DNA from: Streptomyces sp. B21-083
GTDB taxonomy: Bacteria > Actinomycetota > Actinomycetes > Streptomycetales > Streptomycetaceae
Length of the DNA: 64,000 nt
Direction: 5' to 3'
Assembly: GCF_036898825.1 (NCBI RefSeq)
Contig: NZ_JARUND010000002.1
Coordinates: 4,030,001 to 4,094,000, forward strand
Notes under the pieces: model-generated
Told to the model about the DNA's origin: nothing
The model's input: the letters and a program-made list of their open reading frames with translations, nothing else
Databases searched by the model: none
In this document: in pieces, positions 24,830-34,953 of the stretch
How positions within the stretch are numbered: position 1 is the first letter of the stretch
Layout: each line of letters opens with the position of its first letter
Made by a program: the position numbers and the translations under genes

Positions 24830-26824
24830 TCACGCTCCCGTGGCGACGAGGAGGACGGCGACCACCAGGACGACGGTGCCGGCGAGCAGCGCGCTCACAT
24901 AGGTCTGCACGTTGCCGGTCTGAGCACGCCGTACGGCGTCTCCCAGCAGGCGGGGTACGGCGCTCGCGCCGCGTACGTAGGTGTCGACGACCTCGCGGTC
25001 GAGGAACCGGACGAGGGTGGCGCCGGCCTGGACCGGGCGGACGAACAGCGCCGTGTACAGGGCGTCCAGGTGGAAGCCGACGGCCGCGTGGCGGTGCAGG
25101 GGGCCGAGCAGGAGTCGGCCGGGGTCCGCCGGGTCGGGTGCGGTGGCCATGTCTCCGTAGGCGGGAGTGTGGGTGGCGATGGCCTCGGCCTCGACGAGAC
25201 CGCCGTCGGCGTCCGGGTGGGCCGCGACGGCGCCCATCGGGACACGCGCCGCCAGGGCGGTGGTGTGACGCCAGGCTCCGTAGGTGACGAGGCCGCCGAC
25301 GAGGGCGACTCCCGTACCGAGGACGGAGGTGGTGAGTGTCGGGTTGAGGTCGTGGCCGTCGAACCAGTCGGGCAGCCTGCTGTAGGCGAGGCCGCCGACG
25401 GCGAGGGAGGGGATCGCGAGTACCCAGAGCACCGTGGTCATCGCGGCGGGCTGCCTTCCGTGGTCGGGGGCGTCGGCGCCTTGGCCCCGGAAGGCGAGCA
25501 GCCACAGGCGGGTCGCGTAGGCGGCGGTGAGGAGGGCCGAGACCAGGCCGGCGACGAGGACGATCCAGCCGGCGGCATCGGGGACGCCCTCGGTGTGGCC
25601 GGTGGTGACGCGTTCGGCGGCTCCGAGGACGGACTCCTTGGAGAAGAAGCCGCTGAAGGGCGGGATCGCGGCGAGGGCGAGGAGCGCCACGGTCATCGTC
25701 CAGTAGGCGTCGGGAACGCGGTCGCGGAGGTGGCCCATGCGGGACATGGCAGCCAGTGAGTTGGTGCCGGCGGCGTGGATGACGACGCCGGCCGCGAGGA
25801 AGAGGAGCGCCTTGAAGGCGCCGTGGGTGAGGAGGTGGAAGACGGCGGCACCGCGGTCGCCGACGGCGAGGGCGCCGGTCATGTAGCCGAGCTGGCCGAT
25901 CGTCGAGTAGGCGAGGACACGTTTGATGTCGTCCTGGGCGAGCGCGGTGAGGGCGGAACCGGTCATCGTGACGGCGGCCATGACGGCGAGGACGACCAGT
26001 GCGGCCGAGGAGGCCGCGAAGACCGGGAGGAGCCGGGCGATGAAGTAGACACCGGCGGCGACCATCGTCGCGGCGTGGATCAGCGCGGAGACCGGGGTGG
26101 GGCCCGCCATCGCGTCGGGGAGCCAGGTGTGCAGCGGGAACTGCGCCGACTTGCCCGCCACGCCGGCCAGGAGCAGCAGGGCGACCAGCGTCGGGTGGTC
26201 GAGTCCGCCGCTCGCGACGGCGGCGAGGATCTTCGTGATCCGGAAGGACCCGGCGTCGGTGGCGAGCGCGAACAGGCCGATCAGGAAGGGGACATCACCG
26301 AGTTTGGTGACGAGGAAGGCCTTGAGGGAGGCGGCGCGGGCTTCCGGGGTCTCCCAGTAGTGGCCGACCAGGAAGTACGAGCAGATGCCCATGATCTCCC
26401 AGCCGACCAGCAGCACCATCAGGTCGCCGGAGTAGACGACGAGCAGCATCGCGGAGGTGAAGAGGGAAACGAGAGCGGCGTACGAGGGGTAGCGCGGGTC
26501 GTCGCGCAGATAGGCCGTCGAGTAGAGCTGCACGCAGGTCGCGACCAGGGCGACCAGGACGGCGACGAGGGCGGCGAAGCCGTCGATGTGCAGGGCGAGT
26601 TCGACGGGGACCGAGCCGGTGGGCGTGAGCTCGGTGGCGGCGTCGACGGCCCGGTCACCGCCCTGGCGTACGGCGACGAGTACGGCGAGGACGAGCGCCG
26701 CGAGGGGCGGCAGTACGGCCAGGGGACGTACGAAGCCGGGGGCCGTGCGGCCCAGGAGCAGGCCGGCCGCGGCGCCCAGGAACGGGAGAAGGGGGACGAG
26801 GACGGCGAGGGTGGTCGTGGTCAC
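24830..26824 (-). CDS. nuoL: Complex-I-like subunit L (second nuo locus)
   Basis: 664 residues, GTG start at 26824 overlapping nuoK. N-terminal antiporter core with [39 protein letters not shown] and [15 protein letters not shown], then extra helices and the C-terminal amphipathic piston region typical of NuoL. In place of the usual acid in early helix 5 the GWE acid is kept. Full length; the most distal proton channel of the membrane arm. Confidence 0.92.
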   Translation of the reverse strand: MTTTTLAVLVPLLPFLGAAAGLLLGRTAPGFVRPLAVLPPLAALVLAVLVAVRQGGDRAVDAATELTPTGSVPVELALHIDGFAALVAVLVALVATCVQLYSTAYLRDDPRYPSYAALVSLFTSAMLLVVYSGDLMVLLVGWEIMGICSYFLVGHYWETPEARAASLKAFLVTKLGDVPFLIGLFALATDAGSFRITKILAAVASGGLDHPTLVALLLLAGVAGKSAQFPLHTWLPDAMAGPTPVSALIHAATMVAAGVYFIARLLPVFAASSAALVVLAVMAAVTMTGSALTALAQDDIKRVLAYSTIGQLGYMTGALAVGDRGAAVFHLLTHGAFKALLFLAAGVVIHAAGTNSLAAMSRMGHLRDRVPDAYWTMTVALLALAAIPPFSGFFSKESVLGAAERVTTGHTEGVPDAAGWIVLVAGLVSALLTAAYATRLWLLAFRGQGADAPDHGRQPAAMTTVLWVLAIPSLAVGGLAYSRLPDWFDGHDLNPTLTTSVLGTGVALVGGLVTYGAWRHTTALAARVPMGAVAAHPDADGGLVEAEAIATHTPAYGDMATAPDPADPGRLLLGPLHRHAAVGFHLDALYTALFVRPVQAGATLVRFLDREVVDTYVRGASAVPRLLGDAVRRAQTGNVQTYVSALLAGTVVLVVAVLLVATGA

Positions 26825-27195
26825 GCGGTGGCCTCAGCCTTCTCGTCTTCCGTGAGGGTGGCTTCGTCGGGGCCGTGCGGCTCGGCGGTGTCGCGGAGCT
26901 TGTCGATGTCCGCGGTGCCGCGGCCCCGGTGGACGGCGAGGACGATCGCCAGGCCGATGCCGATCTCGGCGGCGGCGATGGCGATCGTGAACAGGGTGAG
27001 GGCCTGGCCGGAGTGCAGGGTGTCGCGGGCCGTCCTGCTGAGCCAGACGTCGAAGGCGACGAGGTTGAGGTTGACGGCGTTGAGCATCAGCTCGACGGAC
27101 ATCAGGACCAGGATCGCGTTGCGGCGGGCCAGGACGCCGTAGAGGCCGGTGCAGAAAAGAAGGGCGGAGAGTACGGCGGGATAGGCGAGGTGCAT
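26821..27195 (-). CDS. nuoK: Complex-I-like subunit K (second nuo locus)
   Basis: 124 residues, three membrane helices. [17 protein letters not shown] carries the conserved helix-2 Glu, and [20 protein letters not shown] carries the helix-3 Glu. A charged C-terminal tail of about 30 residues ([13 protein letters not shown] onward) is longer than in typical NuoK. It overlaps nuoJ by 1 nt and nuoL by 4. Confidence 0.92.
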   Translation of the reverse strand: MHLAYPAVLSALLFCTGLYGVLARRNAILVLMSVELMLNAVNLNLVAFDVWLSRTARDTLHSGQALTLFTIAIAAAEIGIGLAIVLAVHRGRGTADIDKLRDTAEPHGPDEATLTEDEKAEATA

Positions 27196-27851
27196 CAGAG
27201 GGCACCTTCCTGATCGGCCGGGCTGGTTCGCTCGATCGGGTGATTCCGGAAATCCGGGACAGAGGGGGAACTACCGGTCTCGGCTCGGGAGTTCAAAGGG
27301 GGAGAGCTCGACTCCGCCTTCGTCTTGCGGGACAGGACGATCGCCCCGACCAAGGCCGCGAGGAGGAGGACGGAGAGGGCCTCGAAGGGGAGGACCCAGT
27401 TCTGGAAGAGGCTGGCGCCGGTGACTGCGGTGGAGCCCGAGGCGGCGCCGTCCAGGTCGATCCAGGTCGTGCGGAAGGCGTCGACGACGACCCAGACCAG
27501 GGCGACGGCCGAGGCGAGGGCCACGCCGAGGGCGGCCCACCGGTTGCCGGAGTCGGCGTCCGGGGAGCGGCCGATGGGGGCCCGGGTGAGCATCAGGCCG
27601 AAGAGGAGGAGGACGACGACGGAACCGACGTAGATGAGGACCTGTACCCAGGCGATGAACTCGGCCGTGAGGAGGAGGTATTCGACGGCGAGGCCACCGA
27701 GGGTCACCACCAGCCACAGGGCGGCGTGCACCAGTTGCCGGGTGGTGACGGTGACGAGTGCGGAGCCGAAGGTGACGAGGCCGACGAGGAGGAAGGCGAT
27801 CTCGACGCCGGTCGGGGAGAGGAAGCCGGGGCTTGCGGCGGCGAGGCTCAC
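27195..27851 (-). CDS. nuoJ: Complex-I-like subunit J (second nuo locus)
   Basis: 218 residues from GTG 27851, which overlaps the nuoI stop as GTGA. Five membrane helices, including [20 protein letters not shown], the conserved helix-3 region that bends during the complex-I cycle. A hydrophilic C-terminal tail of about 35 residues follows the last helix. It takes part in the proton pathway next to the quinone site. Confidence 0.9.
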   Translation of the reverse strand: MSLAAASPGFLSPTGVEIAFLLVGLVTFGSALVTVTTRQLVHAALWLVVTLGGLAVEYLLLTAEFIAWVQVLIYVGSVVVLLLFGLMLTRAPIGRSPDADSGNRWAALGVALASAVALVWVVVDAFRTTWIDLDGAASGSTAVTGASLFQNWVLPFEALSVLLLAALVGAIVLSRKTKAESSSPPLNSRAETGSSPSVPDFRNHPIERTSPADQEGAL

Positions 27852-28468
27852 GACGTTCCCTCCTGCGGCTCGGTGGGCAGCGGGGGCACCGGGGACACGG
27901 GGGGTTCGTTCGGTTCGGTTTGGGCGGCCGCGAGTTTCTCCGCCGTCTTGCGGGCGGCGGAGATCTCCTTCGGCTCCTCGGCGGCGGGGTCGAGGGCGGG
28001 CGGGGCCGGGACCGTCCACATCCACTCGCGGAGCTTGTCGCGTTCGTGGGTGAGTTCGTGGATGTCGGTCTCGGCGTACTCGAACTCCGGGGACCAGAAG
28101 AGGGCGTCGAAGGGGCACACCTCGATGCAGATACCGCAGTACATGCAGAGGGAGAAGTCGATGGCGAAGCGGTCGAGGACGTTGCGGCTGCGCTCGCGCC
28201 CGCCGGGCGCTGCGGCCGGGACCGTCTCCTTGTGGGAGTCGATGTAGATGCACCAGTCCGGGCACTCGCGGGCGCACAGCATGCAGACCGTGCAGTTCTC
28301 CTCGAAGAGGCCGATGACTCCTCGGGTGCGGGGCGGAAGGTCGGGCTGGGCGTCCGGGTACTGCGCGGTGACGGTCTTCTTCGTCATCGTGCGGAGGGTG
28401 ACGGCCAGGCCCTTGGCCAGGCCGATGCCGGGGATGCGGGACCCGGTGGGCGGGAGAGGCTCAGCCAT
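27848..28468 (-). CDS. nuoI: Complex-I-like iron-sulfur subunit I (second nuo locus)
   Basis: 206 residues, start [14 protein letters not shown] at 28468. Two intact 4Fe-4S motifs, [12 protein letters not shown] (about residues 59-70) and [12 protein letters not shown] (about 107-118), hold the N6a/N6b-type clusters that carry electrons toward the quinone. The C-terminal ~60 residues are Pro/Glu/Ala-rich. Without NuoE-G in the operon, this subunit is the natural docking point for an external donor such as ferredoxin. Confidence 0.92.
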   Translation of the reverse strand: MAEPLPPTGSRIPGIGLAKGLAVTLRTMTKKTVTAQYPDAQPDLPPRTRGVIGLFEENCTVCMLCARECPDWCIYIDSHKETVPAAAPGGRERSRNVLDRFAIDFSLCMYCGICIEVCPFDALFWSPEFEYAETDIHELTHERDKLREWMWTVPAPPALDPAAEEPKEISAARKTAEKLAAAQTEPNEPPVSPVPPLPTEPQEGTS

Positions 28469-28470
28469 GG

Positions 28471-29439
28471 TTACGAGATCACCACCTTCACGATGCCGGT
28501 GAGGGCGATCTGGGCGAGGGAGAGGGGGACGAGGAAGGTCCAGGAGAGCTTCTGGAGCTGGTCCTCGCGCAGGCGGGGGTAGGTGACGCGCAGCCAGATC
28601 ACGACGAAGGCCAGCACTGCCGTCTTGAGGAGAGTCCAGACCCAGCCGAAGCCGTCGGCGGCCCAGGGTCCGTGCCAGCCGCCCAGGAAGAGGACGGTGG
28701 TCAGACCGCACAGGACGACGATCCCGGCGTACTCGGCGAGGAGGAAGAGGGCGAAGCGGAGGCCGGTGTACTCGGTGTAGGCACCGAAGATGATCTCCGA
28801 GTCGGCCACCGGCATGTCGAAGGGGGGCCGTTGGAGTTCGGCGAGGCCGGCCACGAAGAACACGATCGCGCCGACGATCTGCCAGGGCAGCCACCACCAC
28901 TCGAAGGCGGCGAGGATGCCGGGGAGCGACACCGTGCCCGCTGCCATCGCGACCGAGGCGGCGGTGAGGAGCATCGGGAGTTCGTAGGCGAGGAGTTGCG
29001 CGGCGGTGCGCAGGCCGCCGAGGAGGGAGAACTTGTTGGCCGACGCCCAGCCGGCCATGAGCGAGCCGAGGACGCCGACGCCCATGACGGCGAGGACGAA
29101 GAAGATGCCCGCGTCGACGACCTCGCCGACGGCGCCCTCGCTCGGGCCGATCGGGATGGCGAGGAGGACGAGGAGGTACGGGAGGAGGGCCACGGCGGGG
29201 GCGAGTTGGAAGATACGGCGGTCGGCTCCGGCCGGGACGATGTCTTCCTTCTGCGCGAACTTGACGCCGTCCGCGACCAGTTGGGCCCAGCCGTGGAAGC
29301 CGCCGGCGTACATCGGGCCGAGGCGGCCCTGCATGTGGGCCATCACCTTGTGCTCGGTCTGACCGACGATCAGCGGGAAGGTGAGGAAGACGACGAAGAC
29401 GATCAGGAGTCGCAGGGCGACGTCCAGCGCGTCGTTCAC
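28471..29439 (-). CDS. nuoH: Complex-I-like membrane subunit H (second nuo locus)
   Basis: 322 residues, GTG 29439. About eight helices with the family segments [20 protein letters not shown] and [16 protein letters not shown] near the quinone entry, [19 protein letters not shown] carrying the E-channel acids, and [18 protein letters not shown] near the end. NuoH is the anchor between the peripheral arm and the proton pumps. All key acids visible are retained. Ends with TAA 2 nt before nuoI. Confidence 0.93.
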   Translation of the reverse strand: MNDALDVALRLLIVFVVFLTFPLIVGQTEHKVMAHMQGRLGPMYAGGFHGWAQLVADGVKFAQKEDIVPAGADRRIFQLAPAVALLPYLLVLLAIPIGPSEGAVGEVVDAGIFFVLAVMGVGVLGSLMAGWASANKFSLLGGLRTAAQLLAYELPMLLTAASVAMAAGTVSLPGILAAFEWWWLPWQIVGAIVFFVAGLAELQRPPFDMPVADSEIIFGAYTEYTGLRFALFLLAEYAGIVVLCGLTTVLFLGGWHGPWAADGFGWVWTLLKTAVLAFVVIWLRVTYPRLREDQLQKLSWTFLVPLSLAQIALTGIVKVVIS

Positions 29440-30710
29440 TGCGAGCCTCCTGTGGAGTGGTTGTCGGGCGCGTCGGGGGTGTCGTCTTCGGAGGGCGAGG
29501 TTTCCGGTGTCGGGGATTCGGAGGTGGGGGCTCCGGGGGCCGGGTCTTCGGGGGTTGGGGCTTCAGGGGTTGGGGGTTCGGTCGGCTCAGCGGCCTTCGG
29601 CGTGGGTTCGTCGAAGGCGGGGCGGGCCTGGTGCCAGGGGGCGTCCGTGGCTCGGGGGGCCGTGGGCGGCGGCTTGGGGGCGGTGTCCGCGGCGGTTGTT
29701 TCCGCCTCCGTCGCCTGTGGACCTGGCGACTGTGGGTCTGTCGAGTCCGTCGCCCGTGGACCAGTGGCCTCCGTCGCCGGTGTTCGCGTCGCTTCCGTCG
29801 CGCCTGGTGGGGTCGGCTCGGTCGCCGGTGTTCGCGTCGCTTCCGTCACGCCTGGTGGGGTCGGCTCGGTCGCCGGTGTCTGTGGGCGCTGTGACGCGGA
29901 GCCCTGGCTCGCGCTGCGGGCTCGGCGGGGTGCGGCCGACGGGGTGGGCGGGGTCTGCGGGGCCTCCGCGGGGGTGCCCTCCGGAGCCGCAGTCCGGGCT
30001 TCCGGGGTCCGGGCTTCCGGGGTCTGGGCTTCCGGGGTCTGGCTTGCCGAGCCGTCCGAGGCCGTGCGGGTGCGGCGTACCGGGCGGTCGCCGGTCGCGC
30101 GCCCGGCGGCGGCGCGGGCCGGGCGGGTCGGAGCCGGGGGGAGTTGGCCCTTCAGCGGGCCCCATTCGTTGGGATCGGGGACGCCGGGCGGGAGCATCTG
30201 GCGGCGCTTGGGCCCACCATGTTCCGACTCTCCCGGCTCCTTCGCGCCCGGCCATGCCTTGGCGACTCGGGCCGCCAGTACGAAGTCCTTGCGCAGCGGG
30301 TGGCCCTCGAAGGTCTCCGGGAGGAGGAGGTGGTCAAGCCCCGGGTGGCCCTCGAAACGTACGCCGAACATTTCGTGCGTCTCGCGCTCGTGCCAGGCGG
30401 CGCCCGCGTAGACGTCCACGAGGGAAGGGAGTACGGCGGACTCGTGCGGGACCGTCGTCCGTACGAGGAGGCGGCGGACCGGGGAGAGGGCGACCACGTG
30501 GGCGGCGACGCGGAAGCCGGTGCCCGGTTCGTCGACCGCGCTGAGCCAGTCGAAGTAGGTGCAGTGGAGGCTGTCGCGCGCTGTCCGCAGCGCGGCCGTC
30601 CAGGAAGCCGGAGGTACGTCGACGGTCAGGACGTCGTAGGACTCCTCGGCCGTGGCGTCCGTACCGAAGAGTTCCTCGGTGGGGGCCGGCAGCCAGCCGG
30701 TCGCCGTCAT
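29436..30710 (-). CDS. nuoC: Complex-I-like subunit C with long low-complexity tail
   Basis: 424 residues. Residues about 20-170 form the 30-kDa subunit domain, including [18 protein letters not shown] and [14 protein letters not shown] (family signature ERExxDxxGVxFxGHP...LRKD). From about residue 190 the sequence is a Pro/Thr/Glu/Ala-rich disordered tail of some 230 residues, roughly as long again as the domain. It includes near-exact 16-residue tandem repeats from 48-bp DNA repeats. NuoC normally pairs with NuoD, which is missing here. The start at 30710 overlaps the nuoB stop by 4 nt. The tail may be a flexible linker or partner-binding region, or may be neutral repeat expansion. Confidence 0.88.
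   Translation of the reverse strand: MTATGWLPAPTEELFGTDATAEESYDVLTVDVPPASWTAALRTARDSLHCTYFDWLSAVDEPGTGFRVAAHVVALSPVRRLLVRTTVPHESAVLPSLVDVYAGAAWHERETHEMFGVRFEGHPGLDHLLLPETFEGHPLRKDFVLAARVAKAWPGAKEPGESEHGGPKRRQMLPPGVPDPNEWGPLKGQLPPAPTRPARAAAGRATGDRPVRRTRTASDGSASQTPEAQTPEARTPEARTAAPEGTPAEAPQTPPTPSAAPRRARSASQGSASQRPQTPATEPTPPGVTEATRTPATEPTPPGATEATRTPATEATGPRATDSTDPQSPGPQATEAETTAADTAPKPPPTAPRATDAPWHQARPAFDEPTPKAAEPTEPPTPEAPTPEDPAPGAPTSESPTPETSPSEDDTPDAPDNHSTGGSQ
29773..29880. repeat. 48-bp tandem repeat in nuoC tail
   Basis: Unit 29773-29820 repeats at 29821-29868 with a single difference, and a third partial copy begins at 29869. It encodes a 16-residue Thr/Pro/Glu unit, in frame. Confidence 0.85.
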
Positions 30711-31330
30711 CTTCCCTCCCCCGGGGTCGGCGCCTGCACCAGGGGGCTCTGGAGCGCGGCCGGTGAGGGGCGCGCCGCCTGTCCCGACGCGTACCGCTCG
30801 CCGAGGGACTCCCGGGCGATCTTCTCCTGGAGCTTGAGGATGCCCTGGAGCAGCGCCTCGGGGCGGGGCGGGCAGCCGGGGACGTACACGTCGACCGGGA
30901 TGATCTGGTCGACGCCCTTCGTCACGGAGTAGGAGTCCCAGTACGGGCCGCCACAGTTGCTGCACGCGCCGAAGGAGATGACGTACTTCGGCTCGGGCAT
31001 CTGTTCGTACAGGCGCCGTACCGCCGGGGCCATCTTGTCCGTGACCGTGCCCGAGACCACCATCAGGTCGGCCTGGCGCGGTCCCGGGGCGAAGGGGATC
31101 ACGCCGAGGCGGATGAAGTCGTGGCGGGCCATGGACGCGGCGATGAACTCGATGGCGCAGCAGGCGAGGCCGAAGTTGAAGACCCAGAGCGAGTAGCGGC
31201 GGCCCCAGTTCAGGACCACCTTCATCGGCTCGGGGGCCAGACGGGCGAGGGCGCCCAGTCGTTTCGGCTCCGGCAGCAGCACGGGCGCAGGCACAGCGTC
31301 CGGCGAGTGCGTTTCTGGCGTCACGTCCAT
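30707..31330 (-). CDS. nuoB: Complex-I-like iron-sulfur subunit B (second nuo locus)
   Basis: 207 residues from ATG 31330. All ligands of the terminal N2 cluster are present: [10 protein letters not shown] (paired Cys), [15 protein letters not shown], and [12 protein letters not shown]. NuoB hands electrons to quinone at the interface with NuoD, yet no nuoD is present in this operon. An extra N-terminal ~30 residues and a Pro/Ala-rich C-terminus flank the domain. It overlaps nuoA by 10 nt. Confidence 0.93.
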   Translation of the reverse strand: MDVTPETHSPDAVPAPVLLPEPKRLGALARLAPEPMKVVLNWGRRYSLWVFNFGLACCAIEFIAASMARHDFIRLGVIPFAPGPRQADLMVVSGTVTDKMAPAVRRLYEQMPEPKYVISFGACSNCGGPYWDSYSVTKGVDQIIPVDVYVPGCPPRPEALLQGILKLQEKIARESLGERYASGQAARPSPAALQSPLVQAPTPGEGR

Positions 31331-31764
31331 GTCAGGACGCCCTTCTTGTATGCGTAGAGCAGGCCCACGGACAGGAAGCCGAGGAAGATGAACATCTCGA
31401 CGAGGGTGGCCGCGCCGTAGCCGGGGGCCGCGAAGACGGTCGCCCAGGGGAACAGGAAGATCGAGTCGACGGCGAAGATGACGTAGAGGAAGGCGTAGAC
31501 GTAGTAGCGGACCTGGGTGTGGGCCCAGCCCTCGCCGACGGGGTCGACACCGCACTCGTACGTCAGGAGTTTCTCGGGAGTCGGGACCACGGGGCGCAGC
31601 AGGCGGCCCGCTCCGAAGGCGACCGCGACGAAGAGCACGCCGACGACAGCGAGCAATCCGACGACGGAGTAGGACTGGAAGTACTCCGACGCTGCGATGT
31701 TCGACACGGCTACGTTCGACTCCGCGATGCGCTCCGTCGCGGCTACGGCGGTCGGTACCGGCAC
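31321..31764 (-). CDS. nuoA: Complex-I-like membrane subunit A (second nuo locus)
   Basis: 147 residues from GTG 31764. A nonstandard N-terminal ~30 residues precede the three membrane helices; between helices 1 and 2 lies [25 protein letters not shown], the conserved cysteine loop that borders the quinone channel. It is the promoter-proximal gene of the operon and is divergent from the sensor-kinase gene at 31994. Confidence 0.92.
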   Translation of the reverse strand: MPVPTAVAATERIAESNVAVSNIAASEYFQSYSVVGLLAVVGVLFVAVAFGAGRLLRPVVPTPEKLLTYECGVDPVGEGWAHTQVRYYVYAFLYVIFAVDSIFLFPWATVFAAPGYGAATLVEMFIFLGFLSVGLLYAYKKGVLTWT

Positions 31765-31885
31765 GTCCGTCCCTCGCTCCCTGGCCTCGTGGGATCTCGC
31801 CCCTGGTCTTCGGCGATCTGTACGGACGGGAGTCTAGGGCCTGCTAAAGAGACCGTAAGCAGCCCGTCACGCATGGCCATGCCCG

Positions 31886-31936
31886 AGTTCCCTCGCATTC
31901 CTTCGCATTCCTTCGCAAGGTGGGGTTTTCCCCCGG
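31886..31936. promoter_or_regulatory. Divergent promoter region: 10-bp repeats and GGGGTTTTCCC box
   Basis: CCTCGCATTC, CTTCGCATTC and CTTCGCAAGG lie back to back (31891-31920), followed by GGGGTTTTCCCCC (31922-31934). The inverted core GGGAAAACCCC recurs upstream of the second kinase (33250). These lie between nuoA and the first kinase. Confidence 0.45.
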
Positions 31937-31993
31937 GTGGGCGGGCGGTCCGCCTCATGGCGTCGTGGCGCGCGGCCGGGCAGGCTGGCGGGC

Positions 31994-33205
31994 ATGACCG
32001 CACGTATCACCGCCACCAGCGCGGAACCCGAGGGCGACCGACTGCCCCCTGTCCGTTTCGCCCTCGACCCGCACACCTGGAAGGAGATCACCCATCTCCT
32101 GGCCAACCTGCCGATGGCGTTGTTCGGTTTCGTGTACGTCGTGACCGTGGTGAGCGTGGGTTCCGGCCTCGCGGTCACGGTGATCGGTCTTCCGGTTCTC
32201 GCCGTCGGGCTGATGGGCGCGCGTCTGCTGGGCCGGTTCGAGCGAGCCCGGGCCAGGGCGCTGCTCGGGGTACGGGTGGACGAGCCGAGTCCGCTGCCGC
32301 GGAGTGACAGCCGGGGTGCCCACGGCCAGAAACTCGGCTTCCTCGGCCGGTTGATGCTGACGGTGAAGGACCCGGTCGGCTGGCGCACCATCCTGTACGA
32401 CCTCATCCGGCTGCCCTGGGGTGTTTTCACGTTCACCGTCGTGCTCGTGTCGCTCTTCGTGCTGTGGCCGGTGCTGCCGTTCCTGGCACGGGGGCTCTCG
32501 AACGTGGACCGGGTGATGGTGCGCGGGCTGCTGTCCCCCTCCGACGAGCTGGAACGCCGTATCGCCGAACTGGAGTCCGACCGGGGGGTCGTGGTCGACA
32601 CGGCCGCCGCCGACCTGCGGCGGATCGAGCGCGATCTGCACGACGGTGCGCAGGCCCGGCTCGTGAACCTCGCGATGGGGCTCGGGCTGGCCAAGGAGAA
32701 GCTTCTGGAGGGCCAGGCCGACGACGTGGTGGCGGCGATGGTCGAGGAGGCGCACGGCGAGGTGAAGCTCGCGCTTCAGGAGCTGCGCGATCTGGCGCGC
32801 GGGATCCATCCGGCCGTCCTGACCGACCGCGGGCTGGACGCGGCGCTGTCGTCGGTGGCCTCGCGGTGCACGGTGCCGGTGAAGGTGACCGCCGACCTGC
32901 CGGCCAGGCCTGCCGCCGCCATCGAGGGCATCGCCTACTTCACGGTCTCCGAGTTGCTCCAGAACATCAGCAAGCACAGCGGGGCGCGGAGCGCCTCGGT
33001 CGAGGTCTGGCGTACCGACGACCGGCTACTGATCCAGGTCTGGGACGACGGACGCGGTGGTGCGCGGCTCGACGGCGGTACGGGGATGGCGGGGCTCGCG
33101 GACCGGCTGGACGCGGTGGACGGACTGTTCGTCATCGACTCGCCGGAGGGCGGGCCCACGACGGTCACGGCCGAACTGCCCTGGCGGGAACGGACCGAGG
33201 CGTAG
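31994..33205 (+). CDS. NarL-type sensor histidine kinase with membrane sensor domain
   Basis: 403 residues. The N-terminal half is a putative sensor domain with two pairs of membrane helices (about residues 40-70 and 128-160). The HisKA_3 box is RIERDLHDGAQARLVNLAMG, with phospho-His about residue 215, followed by an HATPase domain with N-box ELLQNISKHSG and G-box DDGRGGARLDGGTGMAGL. It is followed by a close paralogue and then by a LuxR-type response regulator, which may serve both. ATG 31994 lies shortly after a GGGGTTTTCCCCC box. Confidence 0.9.
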   Translation: MTARITATSAEPEGDRLPPVRFALDPHTWKEITHLLANLPMALFGFVYVVTVVSVGSGLAVTVIGLPVLAVGLMGARLLGRFERARARALLGVRVDEPSPLPRSDSRGAHGQKLGFLGRLMLTVKDPVGWRTILYDLIRLPWGVFTFTVVLVSLFVLWPVLPFLARGLSNVDRVMVRGLLSPSDELERRIAELESDRGVVVDTAAADLRRIERDLHDGAQARLVNLAMGLGLAKEKLLEGQADDVVAAMVEEAHGEVKLALQELRDLARGIHPAVLTDRGLDAALSSVASRCTVPVKVTADLPARPAAAIEGIAYFTVSELLQNISKHSGARSASVEVWRTDDRLLIQVWDDGRGGARLDGGTGMAGLADRLDAVDGLFVIDSPEGGPTTVTAELPWRERTEA

Positions 33206-33249
33206 GCGTCGAGACGTAGTAGCGAGGCGCAGACACCGAGGTCTTGGTA

Positions 33250-33266
33250 GGGAAAACCCCCGGGGG
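33250..33266. promoter_or_regulatory. GGGAAAACCCC box upstream of second kinase
   Basis: GGGAAAACCCCCGGGGG, 110 bp upstream of the second kinase. Its core is the reverse complement of the GGGGTTTTCCC core at 31922, upstream of the first kinase. A shared regulator site is plausible. Confidence 0.45.
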
Positions 33267-33376
33267 AAGACGCCTACGTGCTCCATGGTCCGAGCGGTTC
33301 GGTGCGAGCAGGCTGGTGGAAGACAGACCGACGAGCTCATGAGCTGACGAGCCGACTACCGGAACGGACGGGACCG

Positions 33377-34750
33377 ATGGCCATGGAGTACGGACAGGGG
33401 TACGGGCAGCAGGGCGGCCCCGGGGCCGGGTTCCACGCCACGGCCGGCGGGGGAACCGGTCAGGGGCGGCGGCATCGGTTGCCGGCCGCGTTGCGGGCGC
33501 CCGTCGAGGCGCGCAGTTGGCGGGAGTTCGGGTATGTGCTGCTGAGCCTGCCGATAAGCGTGCTGGTGTTCTCGTACGCGGTGACCCTGGCCTCTGCCGG
33601 TGCGGGTCTCCTGGTCACCTTCCTCGGGATTCCGGTGCTGGCCGTGGGCCTGGCGGGATGCCGGGGGTTCGGGGTCCTGGAGCGGAAGATGGCGCGTGGG
33701 CTGCTGGGGCTCGACGTGGCCGAACCGGAGCCGGTACGGGGACGGAAGGCCGGGGCGGCGGCCTGGATGGGGTCCGTGCTCAAGAGCGGTACCTCGTGGC
33801 GGCATCTGCTGTACTCGGTGCTGCATCTGCCGTGGGCGGCGTTCTCGTTCGTCGTCTCGGTGATCTTCTGGGTGTACGGGTGGGCGCTGCTCACGTACCC
33901 GGTGTGGTTCTGGCTCTTCCCGATGTACGGCGGGCAGGACGGCCTCCAGCTGTACGGCGACCAGACCCACAGCATCTACCTCGACAACCCGTTCGAGATC
34001 GCCGTGACCGCGCTGGTCGGGCTGTTGTTCACCATGGCCACGCCCTGGATCGTGCGGGCGCTGACTCTCGTGGACCGGGTGATGGTGCAGGGGCTGCTCG
34101 GACCGTCGCGGCTGGCGACGCGGGTCGTCGAGCTGGAGTCCGACCGGGGGGTCGTCGTCGACACCGCCGCGGCCGACCTGCGGCGGATCGAGCGGGATCT
34201 GCATGACGGGGCGCAGGCGCGGCTGGTGGCGCTGGCCATGGATCTGGGGCTCGCGAAGGAGAAGCTCACGGAGGATCCGCGGGCCGCGGCGCGGATGGTG
34301 GACGAGGCGCACGGTGAGGTGAAGACGGCGTTGCAGGAGCTGCGGGATCTGGCGCGCGGGATCCACCCGGCGGTGCTGACGGACCGGGGGCTGGACGCGG
34401 CGCTGTCCGCGGTGGCGTCGCGGTGTGCGGTGCCGGTGCGGGTGGAGGTGGACCTGGTGGAGCGGCCGGCCGCGGCGATCGAGGGGATCGCGTACTTCAC
34501 GGTGTCGGAGCTGCTGCAGAACATCAGCAAGCATGCGCGGGCGACAGGGGCGTCGGTGGATGTGTGGCGGGTGGAGAACCGGCTGATGCTGCAGGTCGTG
34601 GATGACGGGGTGGGGGGTGCGGATGCCTCCGGCGGGTCCGGGCTGGCGGGGTTGGCGGGGCGGCTCGATGCGGTGGATGGGATTCTGGTGGTGGATTCGC
34701 CGGGGGGCGGGCCTACTCGGGTCACCGCGGAGTTGCCCTGGCGGGGGTGA
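33377..34750 (+). CDS. Second NarL-type sensor histidine kinase (paralogue)
   Basis: 457 residues, start MAMEYGQGYGQQGGPG at 33377, with a Gly/Gln-rich N-terminus. Same architecture as the preceding kinase: two pairs of membrane helices, RIERDLHDGAQARLVALAMD with the phospho-His, then ELLQNISKHARA and DDGVGGADASGGSGLAGLAG. The kinase cores are strikingly similar and the sensor domains are more divergent, pointing to tandem duplication with input specialisation. An extra YGGQDGLQLYGDQTHSIYLD extracytoplasmic loop is unique to this copy. Confidence 0.9.
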   Translation: MAMEYGQGYGQQGGPGAGFHATAGGGTGQGRRHRLPAALRAPVEARSWREFGYVLLSLPISVLVFSYAVTLASAGAGLLVTFLGIPVLAVGLAGCRGFGVLERKMARGLLGLDVAEPEPVRGRKAGAAAWMGSVLKSGTSWRHLLYSVLHLPWAAFSFVVSVIFWVYGWALLTYPVWFWLFPMYGGQDGLQLYGDQTHSIYLDNPFEIAVTALVGLLFTMATPWIVRALTLVDRVMVQGLLGPSRLATRVVELESDRGVVVDTAAADLRRIERDLHDGAQARLVALAMDLGLAKEKLTEDPRAAARMVDEAHGEVKTALQELRDLARGIHPAVLTDRGLDAALSAVASRCAVPVRVEVDLVERPAAAIEGIAYFTVSELLQNISKHARATGASVDVWRVENRLMLQVVDDGVGGADASGGSGLAGLAGRLDAVDGILVVDSPGGGPTRVTAELPWRG

Positions 34751-34769
34751 GGCTGGGTGGGGGGGGTGT

Positions 34770-34822
34770 TTCGCCCCCGTCGCGCTGAAGGCGCTCGTCC
34801 TCAAACGCCGGACGGGCTGACG
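34770..34822. repeat. Intergenic repeat-like element
   Basis: The segment contains CCTCAAACGCCGGACGGGCT. I recall near-identical sequences in many intergenic regions of streptomycete genomes, so this may be a dispersed repeat; that is memory, not a search. Confidence 0.35.
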
Positions 34823-34953
34823 GTGCGGGCCTGTGCTGGAAGGGTGGCGCCTGTCGGAAATCCCTCGGCAACAACCCCGTCCTCGTCCGAATACTGGGAT
34901 GCTGGAGCCTCGTGTTCGGACGGGGTGGGGAGCCGGGAATCGTGGGAGACAGA

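Noticed and set aside
23747..27142. Long plus-strand open frames across nuoL and nuoM
   Set aside because: Asp/Glu/Gly-rich shadows of membrane-protein genes on the other strand.
28672..30411. 579-codon plus-strand open frame across nuoH and nuoC
   Set aside because: Glu/Gly/Val-repetitive product typical of antisense high-GC frames; opposite clear nuo genes.
21726..31764. A hidden or frameshifted nuoD, E, F or G in this locus
   Set aside because: Genes overlap or abut from nuoA to nuoN, leaving no room; no NuoD-like or flavoprotein motifs seen in any frame.
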